Notes: a model not told the origin generated them from the letters alone. A stretch of DNA of 64,000 bases from Chloroflexi bacterium TSY (GCA_019217005.1 JAHBNG010000069.1:11160-75159), one strand, 5' to 3'. Counted from the stretch's first letter, positions 43,541 through 54,995 are shown. Made by a program: numbers and translations.

Positions 43541-44932
43541 CTAGGCCTCTGGAATCTTGTAAGGCGGTGCGTTCTTTAACCCTTCTTCCCAAATATCAGC
43601 ACAATTCTGGAGTGCTTCGGAGACGCTGATCTTGCCCAATGCAGCTTCTTCGAAGAAGTTACCGCCGCTTTGACGCAGCTCAAAATATCCCGGCGGATTG
43701 ATGACGTCATACCCATGTTCTGCACCCATCTCCAAGAAATGTCCAACGTACGGTGACTCTTTCACAAAATCGGACTCGACGGCTGACTTGCGAACAGGTA
43801 TATAGCCACCCCATTCACTGTAGAAGACGTTGTGCGTGGTGTTGCTGAAGATGTGGCAGAACTCAGTGGCCGCAGCTGGGTCGATCGAAGAGGGGGCCAC
43901 GGATAGGAAATTGCGCCAAGAGATGGAGTTTTTGCGCCCTGTTCCATCTTTAGCCTCAAGCGGGAAAGCAAAGCCTAAATCTTCAAAAAAGTCCGGATTG
44001 AATTTCAAGACATCGCGTGGATTGCTGCCGTGGCCGCGCATATGCATGGCGATATTCTGATTGGCAAAGTGAGGGATTGGTGCTTCGTCGGGCAATCGCG
44101 CCACGCCTTCTGGATAGAGGGTCTGGAAGAGTTCCACAAGCCAAGCCAACGCTGCTTCTCCCTGCTCTGTGTTGAAGCGCACTTCCGTGTAGGACTCATC
44201 GGCCATTTCGCCACCCAGCCGCTGAAGCTGCACTTCGAATTCCTGAAAGAAGCTTCTCCAATTGGTCGGCGCCCAGCCTCCGAGCTGCACGATACGGCCA
44301 TCTTCCACTTTGTGCAGCTGAGTTGCGATCTCAAGATATTCCACATCTGTGGTTGGTGGACTCTCGGGATCCAAACCTGCTTCTTCAAGCGCGCTCTTCC
44401 AATAGAGCGTTACCGAAGGATGGCTCATGATCGGTACGCCCCATGTATACCCCGCAATCTGAGTCCCTTTGATGTTGGCTTCGAAATAATCATCCAGATC
44501 ATCCCATGTTTCGAGATAATCATCCAATGGAATGCCTTCACCACTGGTGGCCACGCGGCCAGCTGCCTGAGTACCCGCTTCGTGGATATCGGGTAGCGCA
44601 TCGCCTGCAATAGAGGTCGTCAACTTTTGTCGATAGCCGTCGTATGGTACATGTTCTGGCACAAGTGTTACGCTGCCATCGTAGGTGTCTTGGAATTCGG
44701 GGTTGACCTCGTCGTTAATGTAATCGATCAATTCCGGATTCATGCTGAACATCCACAACGTCAGTTCGGCTGTCTCGCCCACTGCCATGCTTGCTCCACT
44801 AGATTCTGGGGCGGTTCCCGGTAGGGCTGGACATGCCGCCAACAGCGCACCACTTGCGACCATGGCCGATGTACACAAAAATGCACGACGACTTAACGTC
44901 GGCGATTGCTCAGTTCGTTGGTTTCTATTCAT
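43541..44932 (-). CDS. Extracellular sugar-binding lipoprotein (set C)
   Basis: 463 residues. A Tat-like signal (LSRRAFL) is followed by the lipobox ALLAAC. The mature protein shows family 1 solute-binding features: LWMFSMNPELIDYINDEVNP, ALPDIHEAG, WKSALEEAGLDPESPPTTDV and a C-terminal NCADIWEEGLKNAPPYK. A good RBS (GAGGAGAACC) lies 8 nt upstream. It is intact and presumably serves the two permeases downstream, separated from them by a repeat-filled gap. Confidence 0.94.
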   Translation of the reverse strand: MNRNQRTEQSPTLSRRAFLCTSAMVASGALLAACPALPGTAPESSGASMAVGETAELTLWMFSMNPELIDYINDEVNPEFQDTYDGSVTLVPEHVPYDGYRQKLTTSIAGDALPDIHEAGTQAAGRVATSGEGIPLDDYLETWDDLDDYFEANIKGTQIAGYTWGVPIMSHPSVTLYWKSALEEAGLDPESPPTTDVEYLEIATQLHKVEDGRIVQLGGWAPTNWRSFFQEFEVQLQRLGGEMADESYTEVRFNTEQGEAALAWLVELFQTLYPEGVARLPDEAPIPHFANQNIAMHMRGHGSNPRDVLKFNPDFFEDLGFAFPLEAKDGTGRKNSISWRNFLSVAPSSIDPAAATEFCHIFSNTTHNVFYSEWGGYIPVRKSAVESDFVKESPYVGHFLEMGAEHGYDVINPPGYFELRQSGGNFFEEAALGKISVSEALQNCADIWEEGLKNAPPYKIPEA

Positions 44933-45771
44933 GGTAAGGTTCTCCTCGATTGTAATGATGTACTGTCACTGAATATAAGCGCAGTTGGGTTCGGGCGAAC
45001 GGTGTCAAACCTGTTGGGGAGGGACTAGATGATGTCCTGATGTTGAAAATGTGCAAAACCTCCTTCCAGAAAGTGATCAACGATATATCTGCATGTACAT
45101 ACAATGTTTGGGGAGCTGCGACAGTCAGTAGACTGCAATCGTAAGATTCTTTGCTCCGCTCGAGAATAACACGATTGCGGTCTACCGATAGTTGATAGAA
45201 CAGCAGCCAAAAATAAGCATATCACGAGGTGGTATTAGAAGCAAGTGGCCCATCGCACGCAATTGTCGATTTGGAGGCGAGAATGGGGCAAATTTTCTGC
45301 ACTTGCCTGCATTATGTGTTCTGGTGTATGATCATTGTCGCGGTATATGATACAAAAATGAGTAATCCTCACTTCCCAAATTTGTGCGACAGATCTCTAT
45401 CTAGCTGTTCCCACGATTGCATCCCCAAGATCATCGAGTTGAGCGACGAGACGTGTATCACGCCATTCTCTTCCTAAATCATATTGTTCATCAGACGAAA
45501 GTGTGTAATTCACCGATAATTCGATAGTTTGATCGCAGATTTGCACACTTTCTGGAAGAAAGACCTTTTCCATAGATGAGCCAATCATGTTTCTGGTTCC
45601 AGACCTTCAAAATTCTGAAAATCCCAAGAAGCGATTAGAGAGCGATCAGACATAAGTTAGTTCAATGATAGATTTGCTATCGTATACTAGGGTCCGTGAG
45701 CCACAGTGAACCCATTGCTCAATGTGGTTATGGCTCCGAAAGTGTACAGACCAACCTACGAGGAATATTAG
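44933..45771. other. 839-bp intergenic region before the caspase locus
   Basis: No convincing gene. A minus-strand frame at 45397-45588 encodes 63 residues without an RBS or a recognised motif. The region holds one small inverted repeat (45128-45185). The divergent promoters of the transporter C operon and the caspase-STAND gene must lie here; AGGAATATT precedes the ATG at 45772. Confidence 0.5.
45128..45185. repeat. 58-bp inverted repeat (first copy)
   Basis: GTAGACTGCAATCGT and ACGATTGCGGTCTAC flank a GATTCTTTGCTCCGCTCGAG centre. The second copy is at 51871-51926; the two copies bracket the first caspase gene. Confidence 0.75.
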
Positions 45772-48700
45772 ATGACAGACAGCAGTACCCGTAAAGTTCG
45801 CGTCAAAGCTCCCTTCATTGATCTCCACCACCCGACCAAATTTGAAAATAATCTTGCCGTCGTCATTGGCATCAATGATTACAACCACGGCATCCCTCCT
45901 CTGCGCACCGCTCGCGCGGATGCCAAACGCCTGGATGAAATCCTGACTAAGCACCACAACTATGAAGTGAATCTGCTCGTCGAAGAAGTATCGAGCCAGC
46001 GTTTGACCACTCTACTCCATGAAGAGTTACCCAAACAGATGGGTAAAGACGACCGTCTGCTCTTCTACTTTGCTGGCCATGGCATTGCCCTGGATGGCGA
46101 CGACGGTCCCGCTGGACACCTGATCCCCCAAGATGCAGATGGTGCTGACTCATCGACCTTCCTACCCATGAAAACGGTTCACGATGCGCTCACCGCATTG
46201 CCTTGCCGTCACTGTCTGATCATCCTGGACTGTTGTTTCTCAGGCGCCTTCCGCTGGGCCGCTATGCGCAATCTTTCTATGCCTCCAAGCACCCTCTATC
46301 GCGAGCGCTACGAACGTTACTTACGCAGCCCTGCTTGGCAGATCGTCACCTCTGCGGCATATGATCAGGAAGCACTTGATTCACTGACTGGTGCAGGTTT
46401 TGGCACACGCAATGACGAGGGGCAGAATCACTCTCCCTTTGCCCAGGCCCTTTTTCGTGCGTTAGAAGGGGAGGGCGATGCCAATCAGGATGGTGTTCTG
46501 ATCGCCACCGAACTCTATCTGTTTCTGCGGGACAACGTGGAGGTCAAGGCGGAAGTCGAGGCCAGACACCGGCAAACGCCTGGCCTGTGGCCGCTTGATA
46601 AGCACGACAAAGGTGAATTTGTCTTTCTGCTAGGCGAACCAAAGCTAGATCCCGCCCCCAAACTAACCACGGAGAACAATCCCTACCGTGGTCTTCAATC
46701 CTACGATACCGAGCATGCCGAACTCTTCTTTGGTCGACGGGCATTGCTCAAACAGTTAGCTGAACTTGTGGAAACCCAACCATTAACGGTCGTGCTGGGT
46801 GCTTCGGGCACAGGCAAATCGAGTCTGGTCAAGGCTGGTGTTGTGACCTATCTGGAGACAATCCGCCAAGACGAAAGGGATCGACAAGCCGGTCATGTCT
46901 TTGTCCCCAGAATTCTGCGCCCATCGGATGCACCGCTAAATGCACTGGCACAGGCTGTAGCGACCCTGGGCATGGAATCACGCAAGGATCAAACGTCGGC
47001 CTCCGTTGAGGCAATTCATGCGCATGTTGAAAGCTGGCTGTCTGCTCATCAGGATGAGCGTTTACTTTTGGTCATCGACCAGTTTGAAGAGTTGGTTACT
47101 CTGTGCCGCGATGCAGCGAAACGTGAGCAGTTCCAGAAGGTGTTGCGTGATCTACTTAATCGCTACCCAAACCGCGTCCATCTCATCCTCACCCTGCGCA
47201 CCGACTTCGAGTCACATTTTGTGGATTCGCCCCTCTCCACGCGCTGGCAAGATAGTCGCTTTGTCGTACCCCCCATGACGCAAGCAGACCTGCGCGAAGT
47301 CATTGAAGGCCCCGCAGGTGTGCGGGTCCTCTTCTTTGAGCCGGCAGAGTTGGTTGAAGAGCTAATTGACGAAGTCATCCAGACACCAGGCGCGTTGCCT
47401 TTGCTCTCGTTTACACTGGAACAGCTTTACCTCAAGTATCTTGAGCGTCAAGAAGCGGCCCAGGAGAGTGGTGTGATCATCGAGCGCTCGCTGACGATGG
47501 AGGACTACAAATCACTCGGCGGCGTCATTGGTTCGCTACGGACTCGGGCCGAGAAGGAGTATCGGGCGCTACCGGATAAGTTACACAAAGAGACGATGCA
47601 GCGGGTCATGCTGCGGATGGTCGCCATTGAGGGCGGTGAACTGGCGCGACGTCGTGTCCCCCTCCATGAATTGGTCTATCCGAGTAACGCGGAGAACAAG
47701 CGCGTCACCACAATTATCGACAGATTGGTGGAGGCGCGGCTGCTGGTTCGCGATCGTGCCGAAGGCGACGGCAATGGTGGCTCCGATGCATATGTTGAGC
47801 CAGCGCACGATGCACTTGTGCGGGCCTGGGATCGTTTGTTGCGCTGGAAACAAGGCTTTGAGGAGTATTTGACACTACAAAGGACGCTCACAGCGGCCGC
47901 CAACAGTTGGGCACAGGATGGGCAAGATGCTAAATCGGGTTTGCTCTGGAACTACAACCCACGTCTTCCTCAATTACAGGTGATTGTGTCGCCCGATACA
48001 AACGGGAATACAAACAGCAATAACGTCCTGCGTACGGCTCGCCAATCACTTTGGCCACCAACCACAGTGACGGATGAACCAACCTGGCTCAATCGACTGG
48101 AGACTGAGTTTGTTCAGATGAGTGTGGTCCGGAGGGCCAATGTCTTAAAGCGGATTGTGGGGATTACAGTGCTGGTCGTTATCGCTTTGATCGGACTAAC
48201 GGGATTGGCAGAGGTAAGACGACGCGAAGCTGTCGCACAGGAACAGACGGCGATCGCCGAACGCAATCGGGCCGATCAAAATGCGGCGGCGGAATCTACG
48301 GCAGCCGCCAATGAAAACATTGCACGGCAAACGGCAGAAGCAGAATCTGACGCCCGAGCGACAGAAGTGGCAGTCCGAGCCACTGCTGAAGCTGAGGCAA
48401 TCGAACAGACACAACGCACACAATCAGCGCAGCTTTCGATACTTGCACGAAATGAGTTAGATTCCCCAACTGATCCATCGGGAAGCCTTGGCTTGATCCT
48501 GGCGCGCCGGGCTGCGGAAGCAACTTATAAGGACTATGACTATGTCTTGCCAAACGCCAGCAGAGATTTACAAGATGCGATCAAGAGTGCATCACCCTGG
48601 ATCGCGAATCTTCCAACGCAAAGCCATCTTGGGGGAATCAATGAGGCTGAATTTAGTCCGGATGGATCGTTGATTGCAACGGCTGGTAGCGATAGCTACG

Positions 48701-51700
48701 TGATGTTATGGAGTGCTGAGACGGGCGAACATCAAAAAACAATGATTGGGCACAGAGCGAAAGTCAATCTGATTGATTTTAGTGTGAATGGTACACAAAT
48801 TGCAACAGTCAGCGAAGACGGAACATTTATAATTTGGGATGCGAACTCTGGAGAAAAGATTCAGATCGTATCAATCCCCGATCGTGAAGTAGGTTCAATC
48901 GACTTCAGCCCAGATGGCAGACGTATCGTTACGGCCGGCAGCGATAAAATGCTAAGAGTGTGGGACGCAGAAAGTGGACGTGAATTATTCACCATCAGTG
49001 CACCCGATGTCAACACTTTTGCTGACCCAATTGTCTTTGGTGTCCGTATCGGAGATGAGCTGCTTAGAACAAAAACGAAAAGTGATTTTTATTCGGCTCA
49101 ATATAGCGAAGACGGACGGTCCATCATCAGCGCTGGCAGCAATGGATTAATTGTCATGTGGAACTCATCAACGGGAAAACTGGAAAAATTTCTCTCAGGC
49201 CGTGATGCATCGCAAGAAGAAATAGATATCATAAAGAATGGAAAAGAAGACGCTTTAGAGAATGTCCATGCCATAGTTTGGCATGAAGATAGCGAAATAC
49301 CCCGACTAACCACTTCAGATACGTCATTTCGATTGGCCTCCTTTGTCCCAACAGAGGATTTTGTCTTGTCAAGCAGTGATGACAGCGTCCAACTTTGGAA
49401 GATTGATGCCGGAGTGATTCGTACATTGATGGAAGATGCTGCAGATGCCGCACTAAGCCCAAATCAAAACCACATTGCGCTTTCAAATGGCGAGACATCG
49501 AGAGTCATCGAGGTTGATACAGGTACCATTGTTTGGGATACGAAAGTGGATGAAAAGCCTTTTGGATCAGATTTTTTGGGGTGGTTCATTTTAGGCGGAC
49601 AATTAGGTTTACATTTTTGCAAAGAGAAAAGATGTTTATATTTTCTACTTTGAGCCATGCTCAGGCAGAAAATGACCTCATATAGATTTTTATCTATGTA
49701 TCAAAAGTGTAAACCTAATTCTGAACCACCCCGATTTTTTTGCGGAAATAGGGCCCGATTTTGACATAGACGATTCCGACGCATTTACGGATAGGGTGGC
49801 CTTGCATCAGTATAAGGGCAATTCACCCGATGGGCTAATCAGATATAGTCCCAACGGACAAAAGATTCTTACGTTGAATGCCTCTAATTCACTCAAAATC
49901 CAAGACAGTATGACAGGGGAAGAGCTTCTGACGTTTCCTGGCCATATAGATGCAGTCTACTCGGTTTCATATAGCGCAAGCGGAAAGTGGTTAATCACTA
50001 GTGGAGATCTCACAGCCAAAATATGGGACGCTGAATCTAAGAGAAATATCCAGTCCTTGAGCGGACACAGAGAAACTGTGCGCACAGCTGCATTTAGTCC
50101 CGATGAAAGATTGATTGTCACGGCAAGTCAAGACAAAACTGCCAAGGTATGGAATGCCAAAACAAGCGAACTATTGCTGACCCTGCAACATACAGATACG
50201 GTTGCCGCTGCAACATTCAATCCAGATGGAACGAAAATTGCAACGGCCAGTGGCAATTCAGACCAAACGTGGACTGCAGTTCAGGGGGATAAAATTTTGA
50301 CACTCAATGGTCATACTCAACGAATCAATTCTATAGAGTTTAGTCCCGATAACCAAAAGCTTGTTACAGCGAGCGATGATGGCACAGGAATCATTTGGGA
50401 TGCGTCAGACGGGACAGACGTGACGCGACTGCTTGGACATAGCGGAGAAGTCGTATCTGCTTCATACAATGCTACCGGAGATCGTATCGTGACTGCCAGT
50501 TGGGATGGCACAATTGGGATATGGGACGCATCAGAGGGTACGGAATTGGCCACACTCTATGGGCATTCTGGGCAAGTCTATTCAGCCCGATTTAGCCCTG
50601 ATAGCAACTATGTTGCATCCAGTGGTAGTGACTCGACCGTAAGACTATGGGATTCTTCAACAGGGACACAATTGTACACCTTCACATCAAAGAATGACGC
50701 CGTCTTAAGCCTTGCTTTCAGCCCAAATGGTAAGCATTTGGTAACCTGTGGCGAAAGTGATATTTGCCAAATATGGGATTTAACTGCCAGAGAACACCTC
50801 CCATTAACATATGGAACCCCCAATCTAATTGCAGATAAACCTGTTCTCAACCTAAAGTTATCGGCGCATGAGGCACAATCGCTCGATAAAGTTGCGATGA
50901 GACCTGACGGTCTCCATCTTCTCCTATCTAATACATTTTTTGATACGTCGAACTGGGTTCGCGATGTGGAAAGCGGAGAGATTGTATTTGACTTTGAGGG
51001 GAGCAACGCGATGTATAGCCCCGATGGTCAAGCTATTCTATCTGTTGTAACAGAGACTATCCAGATACTGGATTCAAACAATGGGACAGGGTTGATGACA
51101 ATCAACCCTGAAATTCCCTCTTCTGCCGATATTTTTTCCCCGATAGATTTTGCAACCTACAGTCCAGATGGAACAGAAATCATGACAATCATTGGAAATA
51201 AGCTCCAAATCTGGGATGCAACAGCGGGAACAGAAATAGATAGCTACAACGGAGATGTTCGTCGTGCAACTTATCTCTCTGACCTCAAGAAGATCGCCTT
51301 AGGGGATTCAAATAACGCGGTTCGCATCTGGAATCGAGCAAGAAATAGTGATGTCACACCGTTATTGGAAATAGATGGGGACATTCAGGAACTTTTCTCG
51401 GGAAGGTTGGGGATGCATCTTGCGATAGACGGTGAAGGAGTGGCAACGCAGATATGGAGCATCGAAGAGAGGCGCCCACTATTTAGTTTTAATGACAAAC
51501 CACGCTCGGTCGCATTTAGTCAGGATGAAAAGCGGGTTGTTACGACTGACGGTGAAACCGTCAAGATTTGGAGCACACTTGATGGTCGAGAACTTTTTGC
51601 GATTTACCCATTTCATGGGAGATATAATTTTGTTAGTTCAGGGATTGACGGACCTGGACTAACCTGGGAAGAGAGAATGAGCCCAGAAGATTTTATGTAT

Positions 51701-51868
51701 GCGACATTTTCACCAGATGATCGGTATATATTAACCACAAGTGAACATGGGGGAGCCAAAATTTGGCCTTCAACTGAGCAAGGTTTTGTCAACATTGTGC
51801 AAAGCCTGACGCAGAGATTTGTGCCTGAACTCACGGAGGAGGAAAGACAAGCTATGCAAATTGAATAA
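45772..51868 (+). pseudogene. Caspase-nSTAND-TM-WD40 giant protein, split by MITE-A
   Basis: Removing 49578-49732 and one GATTTTTT copy joins 45772-49569 to 49733-51868: 1977 residues, no stop. Order: caspase-like peptidase domain (about 25-265; H103 in FAGHGIA, C155 in DCCFSGAF), nSTAND1 NTPase (about 300-780; P-loop GASGTGKSS at 343-351, D436 in LLLVIDQFEEL, then LRTDFESHF), one TM helix (about 795-815), a helical QTAIAERN/AEAEA linker, then many WD40 repeats (from about 950). Such architectures are proposed suicide or signalling effectors in which WD40 senses, STAND oligomerises and caspase cleaves. The broken gene still encodes a 1293-residue product (caspase, NTPase, TM, a few WD40) ending in a 28-residue MITE-encoded tail, and a separate WD40-only frame (49796-51868). 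Confidence 0.93.
49578..49732 (+). repeat. MITE-A copy 4, inside the caspase-STAND-WD40 gene (8-bp TSD)
   Basis: The 155-bp element matches copy 1, with the TSD GATTTTTT (49570-49577 and 49733-49740). It brings a stop codon in the host frame, after ILGGQLGLHFCKEKRC and a few more residues. Confidence 0.95.
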
Positions 51869-51870
51869 CA

Positions 51871-51926
51871 GTAGACCGTAATCGTAGATTCTTCGCTTCA
51901 CTCAAGAATGACACGATTGCGGTCTA
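51871..51926. repeat. 56-bp inverted repeat (second copy)
   Basis: GTAGACCGTAATCGTAGATT at the left and ACGATTGCGGTCTA at the right. It matches the copy at 45128-45185 and starts 3 bp after the caspase gene stop codon. It may act as a transcript-end hairpin. Confidence 0.75.
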
Positions 51927-51963
51927 ATGAATAAAGAATTGCTCTGACTAAAATCTGAACAAA

Positions 51964-52041
51964 ACCTATCCGAAAAGTGGCTGTCCGTCCAACAAGATTC
52001 TCGAACAAGGTGGTATCGTCACAGAACTTTCGGATAAACAC
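51964..52041. repeat. PAL2 repeat copy
   Basis: AACCTATCCGAAAAGTGGCT and CACAGAACTTTCGGATAAAC form the arms around GATTCTCGAACAAGG. It is one of four PAL2 copies. Confidence 0.85.
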
Positions 52042-52178
52042 GAAGTCCATTCCAGAGAAATAAGTCCCGAATTTGCCAAGTCGATTTCTCTGGAATGGCT
52101 TGAGCTTTTCCAGATCAAATTAGGGATTTTAATTGTTGGAATAGCCTAACATACAAGATGAAATGAAGGGAGATAGTA

Positions 52179-54764
52179 ATGTCAAAACGTATTGTACCGT
52201 TCTTCGTACTATGTTTATTGAGCTTATCGATACATCTTCTTGTAACCCCAGAAGCAAGTTACGGTCATCCCGTGAATCAGGAGGAGATGAGTCCAAGAGA
52301 AAAATGCCGTAAGAATTGTCCCAAAAATGCGAGATGTAACTATGTTGTGACAAGTAGAAACGCTTGGACAGGTAAAGTGAGTGGGTACTGTAATGTCGTT
52401 CGGATTCCTGCATCCCCAACTCCAATATCAGCACCTAATGTCGATGAACTCATTCGCAAAATTAACGGGGCCCAAATATCCACTCGATATACCGACAGAT
52501 CAAAGTCGTTTGCACAAAGTCTCGTACGGGTCTACGACCAATTTAACTTACCTGAAAAAGGTATCACCAAGAGTAAGATGAACGAGGTGTTGATGCGTCG
52601 TGATGTTGGCAATCGGATTAACGCCCTTGTACAGCGGGTATGGTCGGACTGGATAAATGAAACGCCAAGCGACAGACTCAATGAGGCTGACCCATCAAAT
52701 TCCAATTTATCCCCATTCAAGCAGCTGGTTGTTCGCATGATCCAAGGAGGGCAATTGCGCCTGACTGGTACAGAACAACTCGCCATTTACAATTTTTTTA
52801 CACGTCCAGAGTCTTTGAGTGCGCTGGAAAACAATATGAATGGCGTTATTGCTGCTGTGAACCGTGAAGTTTTTGGAGTGAATTATCAAGCGGCCAGAGA
52901 TCCTTCGAGCAACAGCGATAACTCTGACGACGTTGAGTCTGCTCAACCCGCAGCAAATAACAACGATTTGCAACCAGTCCAGTCTGACAGTCAACAAGAA
53001 CGGCAGCCCAATCTGATCGAACGCCCGATTGGCCAGGTAGTTGCCATAGTCGATTTTGAAACCTTTGGAAGATGGAAACGTGGCGATGAACCCTGGGGTA
53101 CCTTTGTGCAGACCGCAGAAGAGCGTACTGGTGGTCAATACGCAGGTCGGTTCACCTACGATTTCCCCATCGTAGACAATAACTATGTCGTCTTTCAGCG
53201 CAGCATCAACATCAACGGTCGTCCCGATGCGCTGCGCATCCAAACCTTGGGTGATGGTTCTACCCATTTCCTCAATGCCTGGGTGCAGGACGCCAACAAC
53301 CAGCTCTGGCAATTCACCTTTGGACGCATCAACCACATTGGTTGGGAGACCATGTTCGCTCCGCTGGATCTAAGTCTAGGGTGGCCCAACCAAGCCATTG
53401 GCAATTCCAGCGCAACCGAATTGGTCTATCCCATACGTCTTCATGCCCTCGTTCTAGATGGCTATACCGACGACCAGACATTCCAAGGCATTGTCTATGT
53501 TGATGACTTGGACGCCGTTACCTTTGCCGATTCGCCCAACTTCTCTACCACGAACACCTCTGTTCCGGCGACAGGTAGCAGTCCAGAAATTGGCGGCGCA
53601 GTTGCCATCATTACGGTCAACCGCCTCAACGTCCGCAGCGGTCCTGGTACAAACTATCAGATCATCGGCAAGGTCACACGGGGACAGGCACTCCCCGTGA
53701 TTCAGCAAGACGCAGCAGTTGGCTGGCTGCAGGTGCAGCTTCCAGGCGCAATTGGTTGGGTTTCGGATCAGTATGTGCGCATCGATTCTTCACAGTCGAC
53801 TGTACAGTCAACTGCTTCCCAACCGGTAACATCTGAATCCACAGCCTCGACGACCAGATCGCGGCCAGCGACGCAAGCCGCGTCATCGAACGCCACCGAG
53901 TCGCCAATTGCTGCGCCGAGTGGCGGTCCACTCACGGGACGAATCGCCTTTCCTGCTTTTGTTGATGGAGCCTATTCTATTTACCTGGTCAATGCCGATG
54001 GATCCAATCCACAGCGCGTCATCGGCAACGCAAGCCAACCCGCGCTCAGTTACAACGGGCAGCGTCTGGCTTTTCGTTACTGGAAGCATGATGAACGGCG
54101 CGTTGCCGTGATGAACACCTATGGTGGTGACTTGCGACGCCTCTCCACCTATTTGGAAGACGGTCTGCCAGCATGGGCGCCATCTGGTGATACGATTGTC
54201 TTCTTCTCGCGTCGCGAGGGGGATCGCAAATCACGTATCTATCAAGCCAGCGTCAGTGGGCGCAACGATTGGGAGATCAAACGAGATCGGGACACGGTTC
54301 GTGGCGAATACCCGGTCTGGATGCCTGATGGGTGCATTCTTTACAGAGCCACCCGCCCCCAGATCGCGTTGACCATTATGAACAATGATGGTGCCAATCC
54401 CATCCCGATTGTGGCCGATGGTGATGCCACTGCACTCTATTTCGCCCACCGGTCAATCGATTCTCTTTATGTCGCGCCGAGATGGAATTGGGAAATATAT
54501 CGAACCGATTTAGGTGGGAGCAGCCCCGTTCGACTGACCAGCAGTTCTGCCAACGACGGACTCCCTGCCTGGTCTCCCGATGGACAATCAATTGCATTTG
54601 CAACCGACCGCAACGGATATTGGGCCATTTGGGTCATGAATGCGGATGGGTCCAATCAGAGAGAGTTGCTGGCAATTCCAGGATCACTTGATGGGCGTGT
54701 GCCCAATGAGCCTGATTTTATCTCGCGTGGCTGGACAGAGGAGCGAATCTCGTGGAGTCGGTAA
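52179..54764 (+). CDS. Secreted multi-domain protein: Cys-rich N-terminus, CBM-like, SH3b and TolB-type propeller
   Basis: 861 residues. A signal peptide (about 1-29: PFFVLCLLSLSIHLLV) is followed by a four-Cys cluster (EKCRKNCPKNARCNYV...GYCN). A helical region spans about 90-235. A jelly-roll-like domain (about 288-448: IVDFETFGRWKRGDEPWGTF, GRFTYDFP) resembles carbohydrate-binding or CIA30-type folds. An SH3b domain follows (about 475-540: VNRLNVRSGPGTNYQIIGKV), then an S/T/A-rich linker and a TolB/PD40-type beta-propeller (about 585-860: IYLVNADGSNPQRV, PAWSPDGQSIAFATDRNG). It is predicted extracellular and probably cell-wall or glycan associated. Its position between two caspase-like genes, same strand, suggests but does not prove a shared system. 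Confidence 0.85.
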   Translation: MSKRIVPFFVLCLLSLSIHLLVTPEASYGHPVNQEEMSPREKCRKNCPKNARCNYVVTSRNAWTGKVSGYCNVVRIPASPTPISAPNVDELIRKINGAQISTRYTDRSKSFAQSLVRVYDQFNLPEKGITKSKMNEVLMRRDVGNRINALVQRVWSDWINETPSDRLNEADPSNSNLSPFKQLVVRMIQGGQLRLTGTEQLAIYNFFTRPESLSALENNMNGVIAAVNREVFGVNYQAARDPSSNSDNSDDVESAQPAANNNDLQPVQSDSQQERQPNLIERPIGQVVAIVDFETFGRWKRGDEPWGTFVQTAEERTGGQYAGRFTYDFPIVDNNYVVFQRSININGRPDALRIQTLGDGSTHFLNAWVQDANNQLWQFTFGRINHIGWETMFAPLDLSLGWPNQAIGNSSATELVYPIRLHALVLDGYTDDQTFQGIVYVDDLDAVTFADSPNFSTTNTSVPATGSSPEIGGAVAIITVNRLNVRSGPGTNYQIIGKVTRGQALPVIQQDAAVGWLQVQLPGAIGWVSDQYVRIDSSQSTVQSTASQPVTSESTASTTRSRPATQAASSNATESPIAAPSGGPLTGRIAFPAFVDGAYSIYLVNADGSNPQRVIGNASQPALSYNGQRLAFRYWKHDERRVAVMNTYGGDLRRLSTYLEDGLPAWAPSGDTIVFFSRREGDRKSRIYQASVSGRNDWEIKRDRDTVRGEYPVWMPDGCILYRATRPQIALTIMNNDGANPIPIVADGDATALYFAHRSIDSLYVAPRWNWEIYRTDLGGSSPVRLTSSSANDGLPAWSPDGQSIAFATDRNGYWAIWVMNADGSNQRELLAIPGSLDGRVPNEPDFISRGWTEERISWSR

Positions 54765-54838
54765 TACCATACCAGCAAAGAATGCTGGGTCTACGCGAGA
54801 AAGAGGGAGAACAGGTTGAAACCATTTTCATGGCAAGA

Positions 54839-54895
54839 CCGATCGCCCACCTTCGTGGCCGGCATCCGACTTCGTCCACGAAGGTGGGCGATCGG
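54839..54895. repeat. Perfect 20-bp inverted repeat (hairpin)
   Basis: CCGATCGCCCACCTTCGTGG (54839-54858) and its exact inverse (54876-54895) enclose a 17-nt loop. It lies between the secreted-protein gene and the second caspase gene. There is no T-tract beyond it, so its termination role is uncertain. Confidence 0.75.
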
Positions 54896-54995
54896 CTAAC
54901 ATGCCCCGTTTTGCGCCTTCAGTCGCTTAGACCCCGAATGCTTCTGCCCCACGGATCTGTACGAACATATATGCCATCATACAAAGGTAAAATGG

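Larger units (their letters stand above)
51869..52178. other. 310-bp spacer with two palindromic repeats
   Basis: No gene is seen. It contains the small inverted repeat 51871-51926 and a PAL2 copy 51964-52041. The downstream gene's RBS (GAAGGGAGATAG) is at 52164-52175. Confidence 0.5.

Noticed and set aside
45397..45588. 63-residue minus-strand frame in the gap before the caspase gene
   Set aside because: No RBS, no recognisable family and no conserved context; insufficient support.
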